This document shows, piece after piece, positions 8,066 through 16,647 of a DNA stretch of 64,000 nucleotides. The notes beneath the pieces are model-generated. The model worked only from the letters and a program-made list of their open reading frames with translations, was not told the origin of the DNA and ran no database searches. Both the position numbers and the translations under genes were made by a program. Positions within the stretch are counted from its first letter, which is position 1. Each line of letters starts with the position of its first letter. Source of the stretch: Rhodoferax sp. (lineage in GTDB: Bacteria > Pseudomonadota > Gammaproteobacteria > Burkholderiales > Burkholderiaceae_C); the NCBI RefSeq assembly GCF_028688795.1, contig NZ_JAQTXM010000002.1, positions 1-64,000 on the forward strand. Direction: 5' to 3'.

Positions 8066-10570
8066 TCAAGGCACCAGGTGATGCCAATACCGCCGATCCA
8101 GTTCCCGCTGACATCGCATGCTGTCTGGCCGCCACGATTGCCAGCCAGCCGCACCACAACGGGGCGAATCAATCACCGTGATGTGGCGCTCGGCATAACG
8201 CACCAAAACAGGGCTAGCCGGATGCCCAAAGCGGTTTCTGTAACCGGCTTGCACCAGCGCAAAGCGGGGTTGCACCGCGTCCAGAAACACCGCGCTGCTG
8301 GAAGTCTTGCTGCCATGGTGCGGCATCAGCAACACATCAGCACGCAAAAGCCCAGCATTGCTCAAGCCTGAGCCTGAGTCCGCACCTTTGCCAGCATCAG
8401 CCGTGTCTGCACCAGCGCCAACCGCAGCCCCTGCCGCTGCCCGCGCCACCAACTGCGCCTCTTGCGCCTGCTCGATATCCCCTGCCAGCAGCACCGTTTG
8501 TGTGCCATTGCTGATGCGCAGGGTGCAGCTCATGGCGTTGGTCTTGCGCTTGTCGTCGTAATCAGAGGCTTGTGGGTGCAACACCTCAAACGTCACGCCG
8601 TCCCAACGCCAGCGCTGCCCCAATTGGCAGCGTTGTGCTGGTCGCAGGCTTTGCAGCGAATGCTCCAGCTCAATTGAACTCAGCAGCGTGGCTTGGGGCT
8701 GCATCATCAGCACGGCTTGCGCACCACCGGAGTGGTCGCTGTCGCGGTGGCTCAGCACCAGTATGTCAAGCGGCACATCCAGCGCACGCAACAGCGGCAC
8801 CAGCACGCGGTAGCCGGCATCACTTTCACGGCTGAAACGCGGGCCGGCGTCATACAGCAGCGTGTGGTTTGCGGTACGCAGCAGCACGGCGTTGCCCTGG
8901 CCAATGTCGGCTGCCAGCAACTCAAATTGGCCCAAGGGCGGCCGCGGTGCTTGCCACAACAACACCGGCAGCAGCAGCGGGACACCCATCAAACGCCAGC
9001 GCCAAGGCCAAGGCAGGGCCAGCAACACACCACCCAACACCCCAGCCACACCGGCCCACACGGGCGCTTGTGCTGTCGACACGGTGGCCCACGGCCAAGC
9101 CGCCAGCCAAGCCAAAAGACCACCCAACACATCAATGGCCCAAGCCGCCACGCCCCACAACGCGGGCCACACAGCGCCCAACATGGCCAGCGGCGTTACA
9201 GCCAAGGTTACCCACGGAATCGCCACGGCATTGGCCAGCAAACCAACCAGCGAAACCTGGCCAAACAGCAGCAGCGTCAAAGGTGTCAGCGACAGCGTGA
9301 TCACCCATTGCTCCCGCCATATTGCAACAAATCGACCTCTAGCCCCCGCACTGTTTGCGCGAGCAGCTTCTGAGTCTGTAGCAAACAAGACACCCACCGC
9401 AACAAAGCTCAGCCAGAACCCGGCTTGCAGCAGCGCCCAGGGGTCCGCCAGTACCACCACGGCACAGGCCAGCAGCCAGACCTGCGGCCATGGCCAGCGC
9501 TGGCCGAGCAAACGTAAGGCCCCCACGGCGGCCAACATCAACACCGTGCGCTGCGCCGGCACGCCCCAGCCGCTGAACAAGGCATAGGCTGCGGCCAGCA
9601 AAATACCACCGCCCAAGGCGGCGCTGGGGGCACTCACCCGCAGGCACAGCCAGCTTGAGCGGCGCCACAACCAGCCCACCCATGCCACAGCCAGCCAGGC
9701 AAACATGGTCACGTGCAGGCCTGAAATACTCATGAGGTGGGCCACGCCGGTGGCCCTGAAGATATCCCAGTCGGCGCGGTCGATGGCGGCTTGGTCGCCC
9801 ACCACGAGTGCAGCGATCAGGCCAGCAGCTTTTGGCTCAGTGACATGCTCAAAAATGCGCTCTCGCAACTGGCCGCGAGCCCATTCCACCGGGTGCTGCC
9901 AACTGCTTCCCAAGTGCTCGGGCACAGGGTCTTTGACGCCGGCGCGCACATAGCCGGTAGCTTGCACGCCCTGCTCCCACTGCCACAACTCGTAGTCAAA
10001 CCCGTGCGGGTTAATCGCGCCATGCGGTGCTTTCAGGCGCACCGTGAATTGCCAGCGGTCCCCGGCCTGCAGCGCTGCGGGCGCACGCTGCAGCTCACCC
10101 AGCAACTCCCCCGGGCCGTCGCCCCGGGCAAACACGCCGCTGTACCAGGCCAGTTCAAGCCGCTTGGGCAAGCGCACCGCTTGGGAGTCCAGCAGCACGG
10201 TGTCCACATCAAAACGAAAGCGCAGCCCGCTTTCATTGCGCTGCGGCATGGCGGCCACCACACCACTGATGGCGATGTCGCGCCCCTCCAGCGCCGGCGC
10301 CAGTGCTTGCCCCATGAAAACACTGGCACGCAGGCCAGTCAACCCGAAGGCCAGCACAGCAAAGGCCATGACAAGTGCACCAAAGCGAAGGGGACGCGAT
10401 ATTCTTTTAATAGCTGCTAGCGCAATACCCATAAGGGCTAGAGCCACAAATAGCATATAAATTGAGCCCGACGACAACTCAGCCTGGCCAATTTGCACCA
10501 TCGACCCCAGCAACACCCCCAGCAACACCGGCGTCAGGGTGCCTGGGCGCATCGCATGGCCAGATGTCAT
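8066..10570 (-). CDS. comEC: DNA internalisation competence protein ComEC/Rec2
   Basis: This 834-residue inner-membrane protein would move single-stranded DNA into the cytoplasm during natural transformation. It has an N-terminal membrane/DUF4131 region (to about 200), the polytopic ComEC domain (about 220-510; HLMSISGLHVTMFAWL is characteristic) and a C-terminal metallo-beta-lactamase domain with LSHRDSDHSGG. A low-complexity Ala/Gly/Asp insertion (AAGAAVGAGADTADAGKGAD) interrupts the beta-lactamase domain. One early membrane helix (ALALMGIALAAIKR, near 40-54) is encoded by repeat copy 2. It lies 33 bp downstream of an HDOD gene and tex, likely in one transcript. Confidence 0.93.
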   Translation of the reverse strand: MTSGHAMRPGTLTPVLLGVLLGSMVQIGQAELSSGSIYMLFVALALMGIALAAIKRISRPLRFGALVMAFAVLAFGLTGLRASVFMGQALAPALEGRDIAISGVVAAMPQRNESGLRFRFDVDTVLLDSQAVRLPKRLELAWYSGVFARGDGPGELLGELQRAPAALQAGDRWQFTVRLKAPHGAINPHGFDYELWQWEQGVQATGYVRAGVKDPVPEHLGSSWQHPVEWARGQLRERIFEHVTEPKAAGLIAALVVGDQAAIDRADWDIFRATGVAHLMSISGLHVTMFAWLAVAWVGWLWRRSSWLCLRVSAPSAALGGGILLAAAYALFSGWGVPAQRTVLMLAAVGALRLLGQRWPWPQVWLLACAVVVLADPWALLQAGFWLSFVAVGVLFATDSEAARANSAGARGRFVAIWREQWVITLSLTPLTLLLFGQVSLVGLLANAVAIPWVTLAVTPLAMLGAVWPALWGVAAWAIDVLGGLLAWLAAWPWATVSTAQAPVWAGVAGVLGGVLLALPWPWRWRLMGVPLLLPVLLWQAPRPPLGQFELLAADIGQGNAVLLRTANHTLLYDAGPRFSRESDAGYRVLVPLLRALDVPLDILVLSHRDSDHSGGAQAVLMMQPQATLLSSIELEHSLQSLRPAQRCQLGQRWRWDGVTFEVLHPQASDYDDKRKTNAMSCTLRISNGTQTVLLAGDIEQAQEAQLVARAAAGAAVGAGADTADAGKGADSGSGLSNAGLLRADVLLMPHHGSKTSSSAVFLDAVQPRFALVQAGYRNRFGHPASPVLVRYAERHITVIDSPRCGAAGWQSWRPDSMRCQRELDRRYWHHLVP
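10404..10452 (+). repeat. Dispersed ~50-bp repeat, copy 2 (inside comEC)
   Basis: The plus strand reads AATAGCTGCTAGCGC, then spacer, then AAGGGCTAGAGCCACAAAT. It lies antisense within comEC and encodes part of a membrane helix. The frame on the comEC strand (GCG-CTA-GCA-GCT-ATT) matches the frame used in the tex copies and the methyltransferase remnant. Confidence 0.7.
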
Positions 10571-10603
10571 TGCGTTGATGGCATCAGGTGACGGATTGGC
10601 AGG

Positions 10604-11440
10604 CTATCTGGCGGCCAGGTCAGCAAAGGTCTGGCCGGGCACTTGACGGGTCCAGTCCAGCGGGTCTTGTTGCAGCACCATGTCAATGTCAAGGCCCAGC
10701 ACCTCCCCCACCAGCGACGGAAAAGTCACCGCCAGCGCATTCGGTGGCAAGCCAGCCTGGCGGGCGCGGGCACGCCAGATGGCCAAATGCAGCACGCCAG
10801 CCAGCGGCTCATAGGCGTCGTTGTCAAACGGGGCATGCGCAAAATTCAGGGCATCCGTGATGACCTGCGGCAAATGCCATTGCGCGCTCAAACCGGCACT
10901 GACCTGGGTGTAGCAAAAGCCAAAAATCTGGCGCTCGGCCCGCGCGCGCTTGAGTTCCAGCGGCCCGCACTGGGCATCCAGCGCCACCACCTGTGGCATC
11001 ACCGCGCGCATGGTCAGCTCGCCCATGGCATGAATCAAACCCAGGGTGTAAGCCGCTTGCTGGTTGAGTCGCAACAGCCCCGCCAGCGAACGCGCCATGC
11101 GGGCCGCATCCACACTGCAGGCCCAGAATTTGGCCAGCGGCAAACCCGGCACTGTCTTGAACGAGGCTTGGGCCGCCGCCTGGCTGACCATGGACTGCAC
11201 TTGGCCCAGCCGCAGCACGGCAAGCGCCTCGGCCACGCTGTGAATTTGCCCAGGCAGCTTGAAAAAGGGGGCGTTGGCGGCTTGCAACAGGCGCAAGCCC
11301 AGGGCCGGGTCGGTGCACAGCAGCTGGTCAATGCGGCGCAAATCGGGCTGCGTTGCACCCAGCTCGGTCAGCAGCAGCGCCACCACGCGGGGCACGCTGG
11401 GCATGACAAAACGCTGGGTCAACAGGGCAGCCAGTTCCAT
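10604..11440 (-). CDS. HDOD domain protein
   Basis: The protein has 278 residues with an HDOD domain over about 12-205: MPSVPRVVALLLTELG, the TDPALGLRLLQAANAPFF helix, HSVAEALAVLRLGQVQSMV and a degenerate HD site (LGLIHAMGELTMRAV). The final 70 residues are variable. It starts 5 bp after the tex stop codon and ends 33 bp before comEC, so it probably belongs to a tex-HDOD-comEC transcript. Its target is unknown. It is one of three HDOD genes within 15 kb. Confidence 0.83.
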   Translation of the reverse strand: MELAALLTQRFVMPSVPRVVALLLTELGATQPDLRRIDQLLCTDPALGLRLLQAANAPFFKLPGQIHSVAEALAVLRLGQVQSMVSQAAAQASFKTVPGLPLAKFWACSVDAARMARSLAGLLRLNQQAAYTLGLIHAMGELTMRAVMPQVVALDAQCGPLELKRARAERQIFGFCYTQVSAGLSAQWHLPQVITDALNFAHAPFDNDAYEPLAGVLHLAIWRARARQAGLPPNALAVTFPSLVGEVLGLDIDMVLQQDPLDWTRQVPGQTFADLAAR

Positions 11441-11445
11441 GGCGG

Positions 11446-13908
11446 CTAGTTCCCAAGGCCTTTGAGTTTGGCAAATGCAGATGACATAGCGTTGGATTGT
11501 GGCGCATGGCTGCCTGATGCTGCGCCCTGCCCTGCACCACTGCCATAGCCCGGGCCACCAGAGCGGCCACGTTGCTGCGGGTTGGCACTCTGAAAACGGT
11601 TGTCGCCAGCACTGCGCGCCGGGGCTGCACCCAGCTTCATGGTGAGTGCAATGCGTTTGCGCGCCACATCCACCTCCACCACCTGCACCTTCACGATGTC
11701 GCCGGTTTTGACCACTTCACGCGCGTCGGTCACAAACTTGTGGCTGAGCTGACTCACATGCACCAAGCCGTCCTGGTGCACGCCGAGGTCGATGAAGGCG
11801 CCAAAGGCAGCCACATTGCTCACCGTGCCCTCCAGCACCATGCCCTCTTTCAGGTCGCGAATGTCTTCGACGCCATCATTGAAGCGCGCCACCTTGAAGT
11901 CAGGGCGAGGGTCACGGCCGGGTTTCTCCAGCTCACCCAGAATGTCCTTGACAGTGATCACGCCAAACTTGTCGTTGGCAAACAACTCGGGGCGCAGGGT
12001 TTTGAGCATGTCGGCGCGGCCCATGAGCGCGGCAACGGGCTGGCCGGTCTTGGCCATGATTTGCTCGACCACCGGGTAGGTTTCAGGGTGCACACCCGTC
12101 ATGTCCAGCGGGTTGCTGCCGCCGCGAATGCGCAAAAAGCCGGCACTTTGCTCAAACGCTTTGGGGCCTAGCCCGGTGACTTTGAGCAAATCTTGCCGGC
12201 TGCCAAAGGCGCCATTGGCCTCGCGCCAGCGCACCACGGCCTTGGCCACGCTGCCACTCAGGCCTGAAACACGGCTCAAGAGCGGCACGCTGGCCATGTT
12301 CAGGTCAACGCCCACAGAATTCACGCAGTCTTCCACCACGGCTTCAAGCGTTTTGGCCAGCTCGCTCTGGTTCACGTCGTGCTGGTACTGGCCCACGCCA
12401 ATGCTTTTGGGGTCGATCTTGACCAGCTCAGCCAGCGGGTCTTGCAAGCGCCGCGCAATGCTGGCGGCACCGCGCAGGCTCACGTCGACGTCGGGCATTT
12501 CTTGGCTGGCGAACTCGCTTGCTGAATAGACGGACGCACCAGCTTCTGAGACCACTACTTTTTCAATAGCTACTTGCGCTTGTACCGCATGGGTTTCAGC
12601 CTTTTTAGCCATAATTTTTATCAAATCAGCAGCGAGTTTGTCGGTCTCGCGGCTGGCGGTGCCGTTGCCAATGGCGATCAGGTTCACGCCGTGTTTTTCG
12701 CACAGTTTGGACAAAATATGCAACGAGCCATCCCAGTCTTTGCGGGGCTCGTGCGGGTACACCGTGCTGGTGTCGACCAGCTTGCCGGTGGCGTCCACCA
12801 CCGCCACCTTCACACCGGTGCGAATGCCGGGGTCCAGGCCCAGCACCACACGCGGGCCAGCGGGGGCGGCCAGCAGCAAATCACGCAGGTTGTCAGCAAA
12901 CACCTTGATGGCGACTTTTTCGGCGTCTTCACGCAGGCGGGTGAACAGGTCGCGCTCGGTCGACAAACTCAGCTTGACGCGCCAGGTCCAGGCGACGCAT
13001 TTGCGAATCAAATCGTCGGCCGGGCGGCTTTGGTGGTGCCAGCCCAGCTTGAGGGCAATGCGGCCTTCGGCCAGCGACACTGCCGGTGCCGCTCTAGATT
13101 TTGTAGCTGCTTGCGCTTGCTCTACATGAGCTAGAGGCTGATTTAGCTCTGGAAGCACAAGCTTGGCATCCAGAATCTCCAGGCTACGCCCGCGAAACAC
13201 CGCCAGCGCCCGGTGCGACGGCACTCGGTGAATCGGCTCATCGTAGTCAAAATAATCACGGAACTTGGCGACATCGGGGTCGTTTTCGTTCTTGCCGTCC
13301 ATCAGTTTGCTTTGCAGCAGGCCCTCGGCCCACAGCCATTCGCGCAGGTCTTGCACCAGCGTGGGGGTTTCGGCCCAGCGTTCACTGAGCAAATCGCGCA
13401 CGCCATCCAACACCGCTTGCACGGTTGAAAAATCTGGCTTTTTGTCTTCGCCAGGCGCCGCTTCGGTGAACGGAATCAGGTAGCTTTGGGCCTCATCGGC
13501 CGGCACTAATGCAGGGTTTGCAAACAGCGCGTCGGCCAGTGGCTCCAAGCCGGCTTCGCGGGCCAGCTGGCCTTTGGTGCGGCGTTTCAACTTAAACGGC
13601 AGGTAAAGGTCTTCCAGCTCTTGTTTGGTGGCGCACGCGTGCAGCGCGGCCAGCAGCTGGGGGGTGAGCTTGCCTTGCTCGTCAATGGCTTTGGTGACGG
13701 TGGCTAGGCGGTCGCGCAGCTCACGCAGGTAGCTCAGGCGCGCTTCAAGTTCGCGCAGTTGAATGTCATCCAGACCACCGGTCACCTCTTTGCGGTAGCG
13801 CGCAATGAAGGGCACCGTGGCGCCACCGTCCAGCAGGTCGACGGCGGCCTGTACTTGTTGCTCTTTGACCCTGATTTCATGGGCAATTTGACTGATGATT
13901 TTTTGCAT
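11446..13908 (-). CDS. tex: Tex-family transcription accessory / S1 RNA-binding protein
   Basis: The protein has 820 residues: Tex N-terminal helical domain (1-190), YqgF-like nuclease-fold region (about 350-480; VLGLDPGIRTGVKVAVVDA), helix-hairpin-helix region (about 520-600) and S1 domain (about 665-735; MVLEGTVSNVAAFGAFIDLG), then a Gly/Ser-rich tail. Tex binds nucleic acid and influences transcription and stress responses. Two segments not expected from the family, near 280 (QPLAHVEQAQAATKS) and near 440 (KKAETHAVQAQVAIEK), are exactly the translations of repeat copies 4 and 3. The frame is open throughout, so the protein seems functional despite both insertions. Confidence 0.95.
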   Translation of the reverse strand: MQKIISQIAHEIRVKEQQVQAAVDLLDGGATVPFIARYRKEVTGGLDDIQLRELEARLSYLRELRDRLATVTKAIDEQGKLTPQLLAALHACATKQELEDLYLPFKLKRRTKGQLAREAGLEPLADALFANPALVPADEAQSYLIPFTEAAPGEDKKPDFSTVQAVLDGVRDLLSERWAETPTLVQDLREWLWAEGLLQSKLMDGKNENDPDVAKFRDYFDYDEPIHRVPSHRALAVFRGRSLEILDAKLVLPELNQPLAHVEQAQAATKSRAAPAVSLAEGRIALKLGWHHQSRPADDLIRKCVAWTWRVKLSLSTERDLFTRLREDAEKVAIKVFADNLRDLLLAAPAGPRVVLGLDPGIRTGVKVAVVDATGKLVDTSTVYPHEPRKDWDGSLHILSKLCEKHGVNLIAIGNGTASRETDKLAADLIKIMAKKAETHAVQAQVAIEKVVVSEAGASVYSASEFASQEMPDVDVSLRGAASIARRLQDPLAELVKIDPKSIGVGQYQHDVNQSELAKTLEAVVEDCVNSVGVDLNMASVPLLSRVSGLSGSVAKAVVRWREANGAFGSRQDLLKVTGLGPKAFEQSAGFLRIRGGSNPLDMTGVHPETYPVVEQIMAKTGQPVAALMGRADMLKTLRPELFANDKFGVITVKDILGELEKPGRDPRPDFKVARFNDGVEDIRDLKEGMVLEGTVSNVAAFGAFIDLGVHQDGLVHVSQLSHKFVTDAREVVKTGDIVKVQVVEVDVARKRIALTMKLGAAPARSAGDNRFQSANPQQRGRSGGPGYGSGAGQGAASGSHAPQSNAMSSAFAKLKGLGN
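12559..12610 (+). repeat. Dispersed ~50-bp repeat, copy 3 (inside tex)
   Basis: The plus strand reads CAATAGCTACTTGCGCTTG, spacer, then GGGTTTCAGCCTTTTTAGCC. The right half is more diverged than in other copies. Antisense to it, tex reads MAKKAETHAVQAQVAIEK between the conserved ETDKLAADLIK and VVVSEAGASVYSASE segments. The family normally has about ten residues there and this protein has about twenty. Confidence 0.7.
13098..13147 (+). repeat. Dispersed ~50-bp repeat, copy 4 (inside tex)
   Basis: This is among the best-conserved copies: TTGTAGCTGCTTGCGCTTG, a spacer, then GAGCTAGAGGCTGATTTAG. On the tex strand it is translated as NQPLAHVEQAQAATKS, between LDAKLVLPEL and the conserved SLAEGRIALKLGW. 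The two tex copies read in the same frame with identical internal spacing. Confidence 0.8.
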
Positions 13909-14105
13909 ATCCCGCGGGCGTCAAGCGACTCAAAACATAGAAGGCCGCGAGTGTGCCACAGGCCCTGATTAACAATTGCTTACGATTCTGGCCCAATTGC
14001 GCCAAGACAAGGCCTCAGCCCCGCCCCAAAATAGCCGACAACACATGTAATCGCCAGAAAACCCCTGCCGAAAACTCAAAGTCACCTGTGAACACCGACA
14101 CCGCC

Positions 14106-16109
14106 ATGGACATTCGCAGCCGCCTGCTGGCGGCCCGTCTGCCCAGCCCACCGCAAACCTTGCTCAAGCTGCTTCGCCTGTGCCAGGAGGAAGACGTTGA
14201 CATCCGGGCACTGGTTGAGCTGATTGCCAGCGACCCTGCCCTGTCGGCCAAAGTGCTGCTGGTGGCCCACAGCGCCGCCTACCACGCGGCAGATGCCCAG
14301 GCGCTGACGCTGCTGCAAGCCTCCAGCCGGCTGGGCACGGCACTGATCAAAGTGCTGGCGCTCAGCGTCATGGTGACCCAGACCTTTAACGGCTTCACGC
14401 CCTCCGGCGGTGTTGATCTGCGCGCTTTCTGGAAACACAGCCTGGGCGTGGCCCTGCTGTCCCGCGAGCTGGCAGCACGGCTCGACTACCCCTTGGCAGA
14501 AGAAGCCTACCTAGCTGGTTTGCTGCACGACATTGGCCGGCTGGCGCTGCTGGTGGCCGCGCCGCAGCAGGCACAGCCGCTGTTTTTGGTGGCGGACGAC
14601 GACGCCTTGTGCGCCCAAGAGCATCAAGCCTTCGGACTGGCCCACGCGGCGGCAGGCGCCTGGCTGCTGGGCCGCTGGCATTTGAGCGAGCCGCTCATTG
14701 CGAGCGTGCTGCACCACCACGACGACAGCGCAAGCCTCTCAGGGGCGCAGCCTTTGACCCAATTGGTGCATTTGGCGCACCGCCTGGCGGCACTGCAGAT
14801 GGCCCATGGCAAGGTGCCTGACGCAGCTGACACCGCCACCGCATCTGACGCCTTCAAGGATTTCACCTCCGACCAGGGGTTACCGGCGGCTGACTTGTTG
14901 GCTGTGACTGAGCGCGCCGCCGGTCAGCTTGAGCAAATGGCGCGCGACCTGGGCATTGACATTTCTGAGTCAGATCAGCCCTCGGCGGCGCTTGCGCCCG
15001 CCGCCTCAAGCCCGCCAGCGGATGCCTTGCAGACGCAATTGGTCCAAGAGCTTTTTGACCGCAGCGTGCTCAATGAAATGGCCATGACCCTGATTGCACA
15101 GGGCAGCAATAACGACGCCCTGACGCAGCTGCGCCAGCATGCCAGCGCCTTGCTGCAGTTGGAAGACGTGGTGGTCATGCTGTTGCGCAGCAACCAGCAG
15201 CAACTGGTGCCGGCTTCCATGAACGCACACCACCAAGCCGCCGCGCAACTGACCTACGACGTGGCAAACGACGCTATTTTTGCCAGCTGCGTTGCCACCC
15301 GTAAAGTGGTGTTTACCGGGCGCAACAGCCGCTGCGCCATCGCGCTGCTCAACGTTCTGGCGGCAGATGAGCTGGTGCTGATTCCGCTGATCTCGGCGCG
15401 CAATTGCCTGGGCCTGCTGGCCGCTGCCGTGCCAGCGGAGTTGAGCCGCCACATGCGCAGCCAAACACCGCTGCTGCAGGCCTTTGGCATCTATGCGGGT
15501 TTGGCGCTGGCGCGTCGTCGCCAGGCCACCATGAGCTCCGAGACCCTGTCGGTGATCTCAAGACAGGAGCAGCGGCTGGGGCTAATGAAGCTGGCACTGG
15601 CCCTGAACAAGGCCGCCAGCCCGTTGGGCGCCAGCGACCCCTGTAGCGCCGTGAGCGCACTGCTGCAAAAACTCAAAGTCAGCCGCTTGCTGCCAGACAA
15701 CATCAAGCTCCATAGCCAGTTGGCAAATCAGGCTCCCTTGGTGCGTGGCTCTTTTGAGATGGTGCAGCTGGTAGCGCTGTTGCTGATTCGCCATGCCTTT
15801 GAACGCATGCCAAAAAGTGGCGAACTGACGGTTAGCACGGGGGCATTGGCTTACCGGCACGGCGCAAAATTCGTCGCCCTGAGTGTGTCAGACACGACGA
15901 CCAGCTCAGCGCAAGCCATGGCAGCCCAGCTGCATGAGCCCCCGACAAGCAGTGCCAACAGCAGTGATGCCGCTGCACCAAACCTGGCAGAAATCAACCG
16001 CCTAATTGAAGCCCTGGGCGGCCACCTGAGCTTCAAGTGTGACGCCACAGGCACGCGTTTTGACGTTTTGCTGCCCAGCGTCAACGCCCCGCGCACCATG
16101 CCACCTTGA
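14106..16109 (+). CDS. HDOD-GAF protein with a degenerate histidine-kinase-like C-terminus
   Basis: ATG 14106 gives 667 residues; the frame is open upstream to GTG 13953, but MDIRSRLLAARLPSPPQ is the natural HDOD start. HDOD covers about 1-240 with an intact HD pair (LLHDIGRLALL near 140). A GAF-like region follows (about 310-480; DELVLIPLISARNCLGLLAAA). Residues 510-660 resemble a histidine-kinase ATPase domain by pattern (FEMVQLVALLLIRHAFERMP, GELTVSTG, LSVSDTTT, ALGGHLSFKCDATGTRFDV). The N-box Asn and the D-x-G-x-G glycines are lost, so ATP binding is doubtful. It is transcribed divergently from tex. Confidence 0.8.
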   Translation: MDIRSRLLAARLPSPPQTLLKLLRLCQEEDVDIRALVELIASDPALSAKVLLVAHSAAYHAADAQALTLLQASSRLGTALIKVLALSVMVTQTFNGFTPSGGVDLRAFWKHSLGVALLSRELAARLDYPLAEEAYLAGLLHDIGRLALLVAAPQQAQPLFLVADDDALCAQEHQAFGLAHAAAGAWLLGRWHLSEPLIASVLHHHDDSASLSGAQPLTQLVHLAHRLAALQMAHGKVPDAADTATASDAFKDFTSDQGLPAADLLAVTERAAGQLEQMARDLGIDISESDQPSAALAPAASSPPADALQTQLVQELFDRSVLNEMAMTLIAQGSNNDALTQLRQHASALLQLEDVVVMLLRSNQQQLVPASMNAHHQAAAQLTYDVANDAIFASCVATRKVVFTGRNSRCAIALLNVLAADELVLIPLISARNCLGLLAAAVPAELSRHMRSQTPLLQAFGIYAGLALARRRQATMSSETLSVISRQEQRLGLMKLALALNKAASPLGASDPCSAVSALLQKLKVSRLLPDNIKLHSQLANQAPLVRGSFEMVQLVALLLIRHAFERMPKSGELTVSTGALAYRHGAKFVALSVSDTTTSSAQAMAAQLHEPPTSSANSSDAAAPNLAEINRLIEALGGHLSFKCDATGTRFDVLLPSVNAPRTMPP

Positions 16110-16136
16110 GGCGGGCACCAGCCAGCATGGCGATTT

Positions 16137-16631
16137 TCAGGCCTCACGCAGCATTTCAAGGTGCGCAATACCGTCTTCAACGAAGGGTTTGCCCACGTCC
16201 TTGAAACCGTGCCGGGCATAAAACCCGGCCAGATGCGCCTGGGCACCAATGCGTATGGCCTGCGGCCCCCAAACTTGTCCGGTGGCCAGAATCGCCTGCT
16301 CCATCAGGGTGTGGCCAAGGCCCGTGGCGCGCGCGCTCTTGCGCACCAGCACCCGGCCGATGGTGGCTTCGGCAAATTTGACGCCAGGCGCAAAACAGCG
16401 CGCGTAGGCCTGTAGCTCGCCGCCCTGCACACCCAGCAAATGCATGGCTTGGCCGTCGAACCCATCCATGTCCTGGTAGACGCATTGCTGCTCCACCACA
16501 AACACCTCGCTGCGCAGGCGCAACACCTCATAAAGCTCAAGCACGCGCAGGTCGTCAAACGACATCAGGCGCCACACCGGCACCGCTTCTTGCGCGGGAT
16601 GGCGGCCAATCGACCAGAGTTTGAAAGTCAT
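16137..16631 (-). CDS. ElaA-type GNAT N-acetyltransferase
   Basis: This 164-residue protein carries the ElaA signature LRLRSEVFVVEQQCVYQDMD, and the GNAT acetyl-CoA loop follows (IGRVLVRKSARATGLGHTLM; R/Q-x-x-G-x-G/A is present as RATGLG). It would transfer acetyl from acetyl-CoA to an unknown amine substrate. A GGAG site precedes the start. It lies 16 bp downstream of the MDR oxidoreductase gene on the same strand, but a functional link is not evident. Confidence 0.87.
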   Translation of the reverse strand: MTFKLWSIGRHPAQEAVPVWRLMSFDDLRVLELYEVLRLRSEVFVVEQQCVYQDMDGFDGQAMHLLGVQGGELQAYARCFAPGVKFAEATIGRVLVRKSARATGLGHTLMEQAILATGQVWGPQAIRIGAQAHLAGFYARHGFKDVGKPFVEDGIAHLEMLREA

Positions 16632-16647
16632 GTGCTTGTCTCCTGTT

